Positions 1 to 12,400 of a stretch of 64,000 bases of DNA are shown piece after piece (position 1 is the stretch's first letter; the number at the start of each line of letters is the position of its first letter). The notes under the pieces were generated by a model. It made no database searches. It saw only the letters and a program-made list of their open reading frames with translations, and was not told the DNA's origin. The stretch comes from Strongylocentrotus purpuratus. Its lineage: Eukaryota; Echinodermata; Echinoidea; Camarodonta; Strongylocentrotidae. The translations under genes were made by a program, and so were the position numbers. The DNA lies in assembly GCF_000002235.5 (NCBI RefSeq), contig NW_022145551.1, positions 1,035,001 to 1,099,000 on the forward strand, in the 5' to 3' direction.

Positions 1-635
1 AAGCTGTTTTTTATACAGACCATGCACGTAAAACACATACATTATTCTGCCTGGTATTCTAAGAGTTAATATTCGAAGGGGATTCCCTTTTTTGGCACCG
101 CTTCGAAAACTGAAGTGGGTACAATTGTGCATGTGTACTGTCCATGAATCATAATCTCTCTGTTATTCAGTTTTGTAACGAAATAGGAGTCACGAAGTAA
201 TAGAGGCTTCCTGTCGTATTATCTCTTTCCAACTAGCCAAAGTATTAAACTCTTTCATTTCGAGAAGAAAAGAAATGTTGTTATGAGCGGAATGGAATGT
301 AGAGAGGGATAAAGCAAACACCGGATAGTTTTACATTCTATATGCTCATCCAAGGGCATAGAAACGATTACAAATAAGAATATTAGAGCGATAAAAAGCT
401 GAACTTGTAAAAATAGATGGTATAATGTCTGGCTGTGGAACGATGACGATAACATTTCTGGCATTTTATCAAACTTGACCTCGTTCCAGAATTAGAAAAT
501 GAAACAGGTTATAACCAGTATGATTATACAATGGCATTAACGTTTGACACTGAGTAACCAGGAAAAAGGAGATAGAAGATCAGATTATAGGTCTGTTTTC
601 TCAATTAATTTTCAACTACGAGAAAAGGCTACCTA

Positions 636-638
<3 letters not shown>
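1..638. other. Intergenic, no gene recognised
   Basis: AT-rich sequence with only short, codon-poor open frames. No splice-flanked exon, RNA gene or clear repeat was seen before the TG microsatellite. Confidence 0.5.
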
Positions 639-679
<41 letters not shown>

Positions 680-735
680 TGCGTGAGTGTGCGCGTGCGT
701 GTGTGTGTCTATGCGTTTGTTTTTGTGTGTGAGTG
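639..735. repeat. (TG)n microsatellite, imperfect
   Basis: Uninterrupted TG dinucleotides followed by a variant stretch with GC and GA interruptions and TTTGTG units. The Cys/Val and His/Thr open frames that cross it are products of the repeat. Confidence 0.95.
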
Positions 736-2029
736 AGTAATTATTCATTGTAATCTTGAAAGTAACACACCCACTTTTAGTTTCACTCTGGTTTTTATTG
801 ACCCTCTTCAATTTCAGAATTGAAACTTTCCGATGAGAATACAATTTTATATCAATGGAAAGTTAAATTACGTTACGTTGACGACATAGCATGATAACCA
901 AACTTTGGTAGCTCCTAATTAAAAAGTCATAACCAATTTGACTTTGATGGTGATAAATCAAGTCTTTGTTAGAGATCATGCATACACAAAACCAGGCACG
1001 TCAACCAGTGGGTTAGGCGGCATGTTATAATCAACACTATATACAATAGAAAAGTACATTAGCAATAATAATACAAAATATTCGTCATTGCAATTGCAAT
1101 GTAACAATATACAATGTAACACTATTTCATGATGAAGAGTCCTTTATTTATTATCTAATGATACCTATTCATAATATTCCTGTCATCGGTGACTGAGCAC
1201 CAGGGTTTTTGAAAAGTGTTATTCAATACAAATTAAAAAAGAAGCTTTTTAAACCTAGATAATAAAAAAAATATCTAAATTGTTCATCTTGATGACTACA
1301 AAGTGTTATCCCAGCATAAATTAATAATGTCAGAGACGATGTAAATTTTACATTAGGTACATATAGATGAGACTGTTCTCTTTGGCGGGTTGCATATGAA
1401 TGCAAATTTGGATATGGAATATAATTCGATAGTCATGAAATTCAATGTCCATATTTACAGGTTATGATTTGCACAACAATGAAAGAAGATACACAAGAGA
1501 GGCATTTGGGGACCAGTACGAACTGCTAGTGAGGAACGTGAGATTTGGTTAGGTGTCGAGACAGCTCAAGCTCGATCACATAATAGGCGTGACTGAGCCG
1601 TGAGAGATCAGTAACTGTTGTAGAGCAGTGATCCCGTAACTGGCTCAAATCCAAGTCGATGAACTATTACCCTTTGACCCCTTTGGTAAGGCATTAATAT
1701 AATTTAATTGTATTTTATATTGTATTAAAACATCTTTTAACAGGATAACATTGATCAGCTCACAGGCTGTTTTTCATAATGGTCCTGCATAAAGAAGGAA
1801 AATACAAATTCAAGAACTGACAATTAGAGGAGTTACAAACAAATAGCAGTTTTATACAAATGGTAAAAAGCAAAACAACACAAATAGGAAAAATAAGATA
1901 CGGGAAAAACGAAAGGAGGGGGGGGGGGGAGTGTGCATGAGCATGTGTAATTTCCTAGATAATAGGGCTAGCAACCATTTTAGTTAGTTACTGCAAACAA
2001 TGCTGTAGTAAAGACAAATGGCAGTGAAC
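736..2029. other. Intergenic, no gene recognised
   Basis: AT-rich spacer with a short G homopolymer near 1918-1930. No exon or RNA gene could be supported. Confidence 0.5.
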
Positions 2030-2034
2030 ACATT

Positions 2035-2300
2035 TTATCGATTAAAGAAAGATTTGTTTTTATATTGGTGTTTCAAACTGTCAACTGAATTGGCATCTTG
2101 GATATTATTGGAAAGCTTATTCCAATTAACCGCTCCAGCATACCTAAAAGATTGTTTGAATAAGGTCACGTTGTGTTTGGGCAATACTACATTCAGAGAG
2201 TTTGCATTTCTTGTATTAAGTCTATGGCGGTCAAAATACATTTCTATTTCATTAATCCTCATTATGAAGTTCATCGGAGAGAACTTAAAAGCCTTTGGTT
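2035..2300 (-). mobile_element. Decayed non-LTR retrotransposon (LINE) RT C-terminal fragment
   Basis: Read on the minus strand, the frame encodes a block of the type seen at the C-terminus of many LINE reverse transcriptases: an RNANSLNV-like stretch, then a SFRYAGAVNWNKLSN block (the 'G-x-W-N-L' motif), then a helical SLKHQYKNKSFF end. Only about 80 residues are present and there is no upstream RT palm, so this is a 5'-truncated dead copy. The larger plus-strand open frame over the same bases is its antisense shadow. The clade (CR1, L2 or Jockey) cannot be decided from this fragment. Confidence 0.7.
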
Positions 2301-2439
2301 CCCTGGTTGCTTACGTACAATATATCTGCTTTCTTAACCATATTCACATTCAGGTATGTCAAACCAGCCATCTCAATCTATATCGAAGGGGCAGAAGGAT
2401 TTCTTGTGAAACAGCGAGAAACCGACTTTAGATTCGATC

Positions 2440-3160
2440 CCGTGGCCAGCCTGAGTGTATAAAAGGCTTGTTTACTTTTACCACGGTAAGCCGCCGTGAG
2501 GGTTAACACTAAGTACGATTGAATTATTTTATATTATACATCAATGAGTAACTTAACTTCTGAAGCATATTACTTGTTTCAGAACACACATGACAAAAAT
2601 GTAGAAGAAATATTGCTTTACAACTTCATGAATATAACCGTCTGATATTAGACTTAAGTTCATGTCGTTACAATATCATGGCTTGTGTTTTCTTATGTCT
2701 AAGATCATGAAGTCCCTTGACTTGTGTACATTGTGTACCGTTTATGAATGCCAATTTTAGCATGATTTGTATCTCATTTGCATTTTGCAAATTATTATAT
2801 TGTTGACTTCCTTCACTCTAAAAAATGGGGAAGGTTTAAAAAAGTGAACATGCATTACCGTTTGGAAAGATGAACTTTATATTGACTTTAATTGTACCCA
2901 ACAAACGTACAAGTTCCCCATTTACCTAACCTCTCTGTTTACAACTTTACCCAACTCTGAAAAAAACAGTATTTGTTTTGCTTAATGCTGGCTTCATTTC
3001 GAATACACTTCAAATGTATGTACCTTATAATACAGCTAAGTGAAACCGCGAGTGACCATTGTTGCGGTCAGTTGTCATTCATTTATTTATTCAATTATCA
3101 TTATTATTCTTCTTATTATTATTATTTCAAGCCTTTCTTAGTTTGTTTATACGGTAATGG
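2440..3160. other. Intergenic, no gene recognised
   Basis: AT-rich spacer ending in a short (ATT)n stretch near 3100-3125. No coding or RNA feature was supported. Confidence 0.45.
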
Positions 3161-3171
3161 CAGACATAGTG

Positions 3172-3279
3172 GCCCGAATTCACAAAGGAGGTTTGTCGAC
3201 AAACCTAGGTTTATGTACGTCATATGACGCACGAAAACCTAGGTTCGTCGACAAACCTCCTTTGTGAATTCGGGCCATT
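3172..3279. mobile_element. Palindromic MITE-like element, about 108 bp
   Basis: The left end GGCCCGAATTCACAAAGG reappears as its reverse complement at the right end. The arms continue inward through AGGTTTGTCGACAAACC, so almost the whole element can fold into one hairpin around 3215-3235. The same terminal sequence (GAATTCACAAAGGAGG) bounds a longer palindromic element near 60.88-61.11 kb, so this is a family. Confidence 0.85.
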
Positions 3280-3507
3280 GTGTTGAAACGTTCGAATAGT
3301 AGTGATATGTGGTATTATGTTTGAACCCTCTCAAGTTCATGCTTTTACGTTCTGATATGTTTAGTTATTTATAGCAATGACCGCATTTGCGACCACTGAC
3401 ATATTTCAAAGTAACTGTCTGCAATAAAATGATTATCAGGAAATTTGTTAAATTACCATGAGAGTAACTAGAGAGGGGAAGGGGCCGGGAGGGGGCGGGG
3501 TAATAGG

Positions 3508-3980
3508 AGGGGTGAGAGTACAAGAGAGTGAGGGGAGCAAATTAATAGTGTGTGCAAAGAGAGGTGGAGAGCTAGAGAGAGAGAGAGAGGGGGGGGGGGG
3601 GAGAGAGAGAGAGAGAGGTAAGAAAAGAATAACAAAAGCAGTGGATGGATGTCGGACTCACACATTGGCGGGCAAATGATATTTGAATGAGGGCGCTCTT
3701 TTGATCTTACTTTCACCGAAGGAGAATAGAATAGAGGGGTGAGAGTAACAGAGAGTGAGGGGAGCAAATTAAAAGTGTGTGCAAAGAGAGGTGGAGAGAA
3801 TAAAAGAGAAAGGGAGAGAGAGAGAGAGAGAGAGAGAGCTAGAGAGAGAGAGAGAGAGAGAGCTAGAGAGAGAGAGAGAGAGAGAGAGAAAAAGAATAAC
3901 AAAAGCAGCTAGTGGATGGATGTCGGGCTCACACATTGGCGGGCAAATGATATTGAATGAGGGCGCTCTTTATACGGCGG
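3508..3980. repeat. Two-copy tandem duplication (about 228 bp unit) with (AG)n tracts
   Basis: The block at 3508-3712 (GGGGTGAGAGTACAAGAG..., an AG-rich core, then a GGATGTCGGACTCACACATT-type stretch and GAGGGCGCTCTTT) recurs at 3736-3980 with small substitutions and a longer AG tract. The Glu/Arg and Leu/Ser open frames here are AG/CT-repeat artefacts. Confidence 0.9.
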
Positions 3981-4020
3981 AATACGGCGAACTCAGTTTC
4001 AGTGAGGGATCCACAGAATA

Positions 4021-5740
4021 GCTAACGATGGCACATACCCATCCACGTTGTTACCAGTAAACGTAAGTATTAGGAATTCTACTCCACGAAAAATTAACGC
4101 TAAATTTATAAACATAACTTTTCAATTCGAGTTTCTTCGAAATGACGACACGCCTACCAGGATTATATGTTCAAACCTTCCTTTCTTAGACAGTTGCATT
4201 TCATTTTACATTATGAAAAGATCTTTGAAAGGTCTGAAAGGATTACTAATTTGGCTGGTAAATAAATAGAGAGTATCCCACAAATTGCTAAATAGTGGAC
4301 ATTACAACGAATTAAGTAATAAGTTTCTCATTCTTATCGGAACCCCCCCCCCCCCCCCCGCCCACCCCAGCGGAATGATCCGAATGTACATGAGAGAGAT
4401 GGGGAAAGAGAGAGAGAGAGAGAGAGAGGGGGAGGAGGCATGAAGGTGAAGACAATCATGGCCAGAGAGATGCATTTTGTTGTTCAATTAAATTGTTATT
4501 TATTTATTAATTCATTCATGATTTCTTCAAACAGGGTAGTGTTAGGAATGTATATTGTGGTTCTATCATCGCTTGATGGCGCTCTTTGTTATATTATGAG
4601 TTTATTATCATAATGCCCCAACGTATTTTCAGCAAAACACTATTCCCTTTGTATAAAACAAAATTGTTTTATACAAATACAAAAGTACAATTATTTTCTC
4701 CCTCTTTATTTTGTTTATGAAATCAATGAGTAAAAGCGACACTATTACATGATATTTTAATACATGTCTTATAAGTCTGTAAAATTATCTTATGCCTTAT
4801 AATTACACCTCAAATCAATGGGGGGAAATGAGGGAAGTCGCATGGCGCCAGCGTTATACTTTCAACTGGGAAAGTTAAAACTCACCAATAGTCATTCACG
4901 CATGAAAACTTGTGTGACATGATTTTACAATTTTTGGGAAAGTTCTAACGTCCTTGCGTTGGTGGGGATTCCCCGTTTAACCAGCAAGACCTAGTGGTCT
5001 ACCTGTGGGGCCTATCCATGATTTTGTTAGGGGGGAGGGGGCTCCATTCCGATACAAATAAAATAAGCAAGCGTAAAAAACTAATTACATTCTTCAGGTG
5101 CCTTTGGATTGATTGGGGCATTAGGCGATTATTATTTTGTTTGTGTTTGTGTTTTTTGTTTTTTGTTGTTGCTTGTAAGAAAATAAATTGACCAAAAAAT
5201 CTGTATGATCCTTTCCTGACTTGACGGCAAACTCAAGGAACATTGTAGGTTTCCCCCTTTTTGTCTCTTAAACAGAATCCGCTACCGCGCCTGATTAGTT
5301 CTGCTCATTAAAATCTTTTACATCGATGGGTGTATGTAACCTTACCCAACCGTCTTAAAAAGAATACAAGGTGAAATTAAATGAAAATGGTGTCATTTAA
5401 AGTTTTGCTAACCCATAATCCATAAACACATCAGTTATATGGGCATAATCATCACATAAATGAAACATAACTTCGTGTTTGTTTGTGTCGAATACAAGAT
5501 ACACATGGCCATAACAAAGGGGTGGGGTGCGTCCGCATCGCCCATCCCCCCTCCCACTGTTTTTGTCTTCAAGGCAATTATTCCAATCAGTAGCGAAGTG
5601 TGAGCTCAGTCGTTAGGAGGGGGCTGTGCACCGGGTTAAAGTCTACTAGATTATTGTTGTTTGAGCCTTTTAATTTGTCACAGCACCCTCTTAAGAACTA
5701 AAAAGCTTCGCCAATTCGTCTTCAAGCAAGGCTAATGTTA
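4021..5740. other. Intergenic, no gene recognised
   Basis: Contains a C homopolymer at about 4342-4360, a short (AG)n near 4400-4430 and a G run at about 5031-5041. No splice-flanked exon or RNA gene was recognised. The last 150 bp lead into the satellite array. Confidence 0.5.
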
Positions 5741-5842
5741 CAACTTAGTCAACGCCCCCCCCCCCCCCACCTCCAAGGAAAAAAATGACTTGCCGTGCCA
5801 TTCTCCCACAGTTTAAGGCTAGGTCACAATGCTACATATAAG

Positions 5843-7020
5843 CCATACAATCCCGCCCCCCCCCCCCACCCCCTGACCAAAAATTGAATATACACATTTT
5901 AGGGGATGTGCCGTGCTCCCACAGGTTAAGGGCTGATGCCCAGTGGGCTCATCATTCACAGGTCACCACCTTCCAGCCAGATAAAAATGTTACATATATG
6001 TCATACCATACACTCTCCCTCCCCCCCCCCCCCTCACTAAAAATTAAATTATAGCAATATGACTGGGCGTGCCGTTCTCCCACAGTTAAGGGCTGTTGCC
6101 CGGTGAGCTCATCATTCACAGGTCACCATCTCCCAGCCAGACGAAATGCTACATCTAAGTCATACCTTCCACCACCCCCCCACATCCCCATGAAAAAGAG
6201 TAAAAGAATATAGAAATATGACTGGGCGTGCCGTTCTCCGATAGTTTAAGGGCTGTTGCCCGGTGGGCTCATCATTCACAGGTCACCATCTCCCAGCCAG
6301 ACAAAATGCTACATCTCAGTCATACCTTCCCCTACCCCCTCCACAACCCCACAAAAAAGAGTAAAAGAATATAGAAATATGACTGGGCGTGCCGTTCTCC
6401 GATAGTTTAAGGGCTGTTGCCCGGTGGGCTCATCATTCACAGTCACCATCTCCCAGCCAGACAAAATGCTACATCTAAGTCATACCTTCCCCTACCCCCT
6501 CCACAACCCCACAAAAAAGAGTAAAAGAATATAGAAATATGACTGGGCGTGCCGTTCTCCCCATAGTTTAAGGGCTATTGCCCGGTGGGCTCATCATTCA
6601 CAGTCACCATCTCCCAGCCAGACAAAATGCTGCATATAAGCCATACAATCCCGCTCCCCCCCCCCCACACCCTGACCAAATTGAAAAATAATACACATTT
6701 TAGGGGATGTGCCGTGCTCCCACAGGTTAAGGGCTGATGCCCAGTGGCTCATCATTCACAGGTCACCACTTCCAGCCAGATAAAATGTTACATATATGTC
6801 ATACCATACACTCTCCCCTCCCCCCCCCCTCACTAAAAATAAAATAATATAGCAATATGACTGGGCGTGCCGTTCTCCCACAGTTTAAGGGCTGTTGCCC
6901 GGTGGGCTCATCATTCACAGGTCACCATCTCCCAGCCAGACAAAATGCTACATCTAAGTCATACCTTCCACCACCCCCTCCACATCCCCATGAAAAAGAG
7001 TAAAGAATATAGAATATGAC
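5843..7020. repeat. Five-monomer sub-duplication inside the array
   Basis: The distinctive unit beginning CCATACAATCCCGCC at 5843 recurs at 6641. The units after it (TTCCAGCCAGATAAAA, the CATACACTCTCCC type, then the CACATCCCCATGAAAAAG type) follow in the same order. The offset is about 798 bp, close to five monomers. Confidence 0.75.
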
Positions 7021-9489
7021 TGGGCGTGCCGTTCTCCGATAGTTTAAGGGCTGTTGCCCGTGGGCTCATCATTCACAGGTCACCATCTCCCAGCCAGACA
7101 AAATGCTACATCTCAGTCATACCTTCCCCCACCCCCTCCACACCCCCACCAAAAAGTAAACGAATATTGAAATATGACTGGGAGTGCCGTTCTCCCACAG
7201 TTTAAGGGCTGTTGTCCGGTGTGCTCATCATTCACAGGTCACCATCTCCCAGCCAATCAAAATGTTACATATAGTCATACCTCCCCCCACCCCCTCCCCA
7301 CCCCCACCAAAAAAAGTAAAGAATATAAAAATATGACTGGGCGTGCCGTTCTCCCACAGTTTAAGGGCTGTTGCCCGGTGGCTCATCATTCACAGGTCAC
7401 CATCTCCAGCCAATCAAAATGTTACATATATTCCATACCATCCACTCCCCCCCCCCCCCCCTCACTAAAAAATTAAAAAATATAGAAATATTGCTGGGCG
7501 TGCCGTTCTCCCACAGTTTAAGGGCTGGTGCCCGGTGGGCTCATCATTCACAGGTCACCATCCCCCAGCCAGACAAAATGCTACATCTAAGTGATACCTT
7601 CCCCCACCCCCTCCACATCCCCACCAAAAAGTAAAAGAATATAGAAATATGACTGGGCGTGCCGTTCTCCCACAGTTTAAGGGCTGTTGCCCGGTGGGCT
7701 CATCATTCACAGGTCACCATCTCCCAGCCAATCAAAATGTTACATATATGTCATACCATCCACTCCCCCCCCCCCCTCCACTAAAAAATTAAAGAATATA
7801 GAAATATTGCTGGGCGTGCCGTTCTCCCACAGTTTAAGGGCTGGTGCCTGGTGGGCTCATCATTCACAGGTCACAATCTCCCAGCTAGACAAAATGCTAC
7901 ATCTAAGTAATACCTTCCCCCACCCCCTCCCCACCCCCACCAAAAAAGTAAAAGAATATAGCAATATGACTGGGCGTGCCGTTCTCCCACAGTTTAAGGG
8001 CTGTTTCCCGGTGGATCATCATTCACAGGTCACCATCTCCAGCCAGACAAATTGCTACATCTAAGTAATACCTTCCCCCACCCCCTCCCCACCCCCACCA
8101 AAAAAAGTAAAAGAATATAGAAATATGACTGGGCGTGCCGTTCTCCTCCACAGTTTAAGGGCTGTTTCCCGGTGGGCTCATCATTCACAGGTCACCATCT
8201 CCCCCCAGAGACAAAATGCTACATATATTCCATACCATCCCCACTCCCCCCCCCCCCCCTCACTAAAAATTAAAAAATATAGAAATATTGCTGGTCGTGC
8301 CGTTCTCCCACAGTTTAAGGGCTGGTGCCCGGTGGGCTCATCATTCACAGGTCACCATCCCCCAGCCAGACAAAATGCTACATCTAAGTGATACCTTCCC
8401 CCACCCCCTCCACATCCCCATAAAAAAAAGAGTAAACGAATATAGAAATATGACTGGGCGTGCCGTTCTCCCATAGTTTAAGGGCTGTTGCCCGTGGGCT
8501 CATCATTCACAGGTCACCATCTCCAAGCAAATCAAAATGTTACATCTAAGTCATACCTCCCCCCCCCCACCCCCTCCCCACCCCCACCAAAAAAAGTAAG
8601 ATATAGAAATATGACTGGCGTGCCGTTCTCCCACAGTTTAAGGGCTGTTGCCCGGTGGGCTCATCATTCACAGGTCACCATCTCCCAGCCAATCAAAATG
8701 TTACATATATGTCATACCATCCACTCCCCCCCCCCCCCCCCTCACTAAAAAATTAAAGAATATAGAAATATTGCTGGGCGTGCCGTTCTCCCACAGTTTA
8801 AAGGGCTGGTGCCCGGTGGGCTCATCATTCACAGGTCACAATCTCCCAGCTAGACAAAATGCTACATCTAAGTAATACCTTCCCCCACCCCCTCCCCACC
8901 CCCAAAAAAAGTAAAAGAATATAGCAATATGACTGGGCGTGCCGTTCTCCCACAGTTTAAGGCTGTTTCCCGGTGGGCTCATCATTCACAGGTCACCATC
9001 TCCCAGCCAGACAAATTGCTACATCTAAGTAATACCTTCCCCCACCCCCTCCCCACCCCCACCAAAAAAGTAAAAGAATATAGAAATATGACTGGGCGTG
9101 CCGTTCTCCCCCAGTTTAAGGGCTGTTTCCCGGTGGGCTCATCATTCACAGGTCACCATCTCCCAGCCAGACAAAATGCTACATCTAAGTAATACCTTCC
9201 CCCACCCCCTCCCCACCCCCACCAAAAAAAGTAAAAGAATATAGCAATATGACTGGGCGTGCCGTTCTCCCACAGTTTAAGGGCTGGTGCCCGGTGGGCT
9301 CATCATTCACAGGTCACCATCTCCCAGCCAGACACAAATGCTACATCTAAGTAATACCTTCCCCCACCCCCTCCACATCCCCCAAAAAAGAGTAAAAGAA
9401 TATAGAAATATGACTGGGCGTGCCGTTCTCCCATAGTTTAAGGGCTGTTGCCCGTGGGCTAATCTTTCACAGGTCACCATCTCCCAGCC

Positions 9490-12400
9490 AGACAAAATGC
9501 TACATATAAGCCATACAATCCCGCCCCCCCCACCCCCTGACCAAAAATTGAATAATACACTTTAGGGGATGTGCCGTGCTCCCACAGGTTAAGGACTGAT
9601 GCCCAGTGGGCTCATCATTCACAGGTCACCATCTCCCAGCCAATCAAAATGTTACATCTAAGTCATACCTCCCCCCCACCCCTCCCTACCCCCACCAAAA
9701 AAGTAAAAGAATATAGAAATATGACTGGGCGTGCCGTTCTCCCACAGTTTAAGGGCTGTTGCCCGGTGGGCTCATCATTCACAGGTCACCATCTCCCAGC
9801 CAGACAAAATGCTACATCTAAGTGATACCTTTCCCCACCCCCTCCACATCCCCATCAAAAAAAAGAGTAAACGAATATAGAAATATGACTGGGCGTGCCG
9901 TTCTCCCATAGTTTAGAGCTGTTGCCCGGTGGGCTCATCATTCACAGGTCACCATCTCCCAGCAAATCAAAATGTTACATCTAAGTCATACCTACCCCCC
10001 CAACCCTCCCCACCCCCACCAAAAAAAGTAAAGGAATATAGAAATATGACTGGGCGTGCCGTTCTCCCACAGTTTTAAGGCTGTTGCCCGGTGGGCTCAT
10101 CATTCACAGGTCACCATCTCCCAGCCAATCAAAATGTTACATATATGTCATACCATCCACTCCCCCCCCCCCCCCTCCTAAAAAATTAAAGAATATAGAA
10201 ATATTGCTGGGCGTGCCGTTCTCCCACAGTTTAAGGGCTGGTGCCCGGTGGGCTCATCATATTCACAGGTCACAATCTCCCAGCTAGACAAAATGCTACA
10301 TCTAAGTAATACCTTCCCCCACCCCCTCCCCACCCCCACCAAAAAAGTAAAAGAAATAGCAATATGACTGGGCGTGCCGTTCTCCCACAGTTTAAGGGCT
10401 GTTTCATGGTGGGCTCATCATTCACAGGTCACCATCTCCCAGCCAGACAAATTGCTACATCTAAGTATACCTTCCCCCACCACCTCCCCACCCCCCTCCC
10501 CACCCCCACCAAAAAAGTAAAAGATATAGAAATATGACTGGGCGTGCCGTTCTCCCACAGTTTAAGGGCTGTTTCCCGGTGGGCTCATCATTCACAGGTC
10601 ACCATCTCCCAGCCAGACAAAATGCTACATCTAAGTAATACCTTCCCCCACCCCCTCCCCACCCCCCACCAAAAAAGTAAAAGAATATAGCAATATGACT
10701 GGGGGTGCCGTTCTCCCATAGTTTAAGGGCTGTTGCCCGGTGGGCTAATCTTTCACAGGTCACCATCTCCCAGCCAGACAAAATGCTACATATAAGCCAT
10801 ACAATCCCGCCCCCCCCCCCCCCACCCCCGCCCCCCACTCAGTGTTATTTAGGGTACGCATATGCGTGTTCCAACCGACCCCCCCTTTTCAGCAAAAGTC
10901 CGGTGTGTAAAGTCAATACGGCTCGACCTTTTTCTTTTGTATACGAGCCTTTTTCCGCACCCCCCCTTTTCAGCAAAAGTCCGGTGTGTAAAGTCAATAC
11001 GGCTCGACCTTTTTCTTTTGTTACGAAAAGGACATTTTGGCACACGCATGCGGTCATTTTGAAACTGAGTGGGGGCCGGGCCCCCACCCCCTGACCAAAA
11101 ATTGATAATACACATTTTAGGGATGTGCCGTGCTCCCACAGGTTAAGGACTGATGCCAGTGGGCTCATCATTCACAGGTCACCATCTCCCAGCCAATCAA
11201 AATGTTACATCTAAGTCATACCTCCCCCCCCCCCACCCCCTCCCCACCCCCACCAAAAAGTAAAAGAATATAGAAATATGACTGGGCGTGCCGTTCTCCC
11301 ACAGTTTAAGGGCTGTTGCCCGGTGGGCTCATCATTCACAAGTCACCATCTCCCAGCCAATCAAATGTTACATATATGTCATACCATCCACTCCCCCCCC
11401 CCCCTCACTAAAAAATTAAAGAATATAGAAATATTGCTGGCGTGCCGTTCTCCCACAGTTTAAGGGCTGGTGCCCGGTGGGCTCATCATTCACAGGTCAC
11501 CATCTCCCAGCCAGACAAAATGCTACATCTAAGTAATACCTTCCCCCACCCCCTCCCCACCCCCACCAAAAAAAGTAAAAGAATATAGCAATATGACTGG
11601 GCGTGCCGTTCTCCCACATTTAAGGGCCGTTTCCCGGTGGGCTCATCATTCACAGGTCACCATCTCCCAGCCAGACAAATTGCTACATCTAAGTAATACC
11701 TTCCCCCATCCCCTCCCCTCCCCCACCAAAAAAAGTAAAAGAATATAGCAATATGACTGGGCGTGCCGTTCTCCCACAGTTTAAGGGCTGTTTCCCGTGG
11801 GCTCATCATTCACAGGTCACCATCTCCCAGCCAGACAAAATGCTACATCTAAGTAATACCTTCCCCCACCCCCTCCCCACCCCCACCAAAAAAAGTAAAA
11901 GAATATAGCAATATGACTGGGCGTGCCGTTCTCCCACAGTTTAAGGGCTGGTGCCCGGTGGGCTCATCATTCACAGGTCACCATCTCCCAGCCAGACAAA
12001 ATGCTACATCTAAGTAATACCTTCCCCCACCCCCTCCACGTCCCCACAAAAAGAGTAAAAGAATATAGAAATATGACTGGGCGTGCCGTTCTCCCATAGT
12101 TTTAAGGGCTTTTGCCCGGTGGGCTCATCATTCACAGGTCACCATCTCCAGCCAGACAAAATGCTACATATAAGCCATACAATCCCGCCCCCCCCCCCAC
12201 CCCCTGACCAAAAATTGAATAATACACATTTTAGGGGATGTGCCGTGCTCCCACAGGTTAAGGACTGATGCCCAGTGGGCTCATCATTCACAAGGTCACC
12301 CCTTCCAGCCAGATAAAAATGTTACATATATGTCATACCATACACTCTCCCTCCCCCCCCCCCCTCACTAAAGAATAAAACAATATAGCAATATGACTGG

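Noticed and set aside
2018..2431. 137-residue plus-strand frame
   Set aside because: Antisense of the LINE C-terminal fragment, which has the recognisable protein on the minus strand.
2440..2460. B-box-like GATTCGATCCC suggesting a tRNA
   Set aside because: No A box at a suitable distance and no stem pairing.
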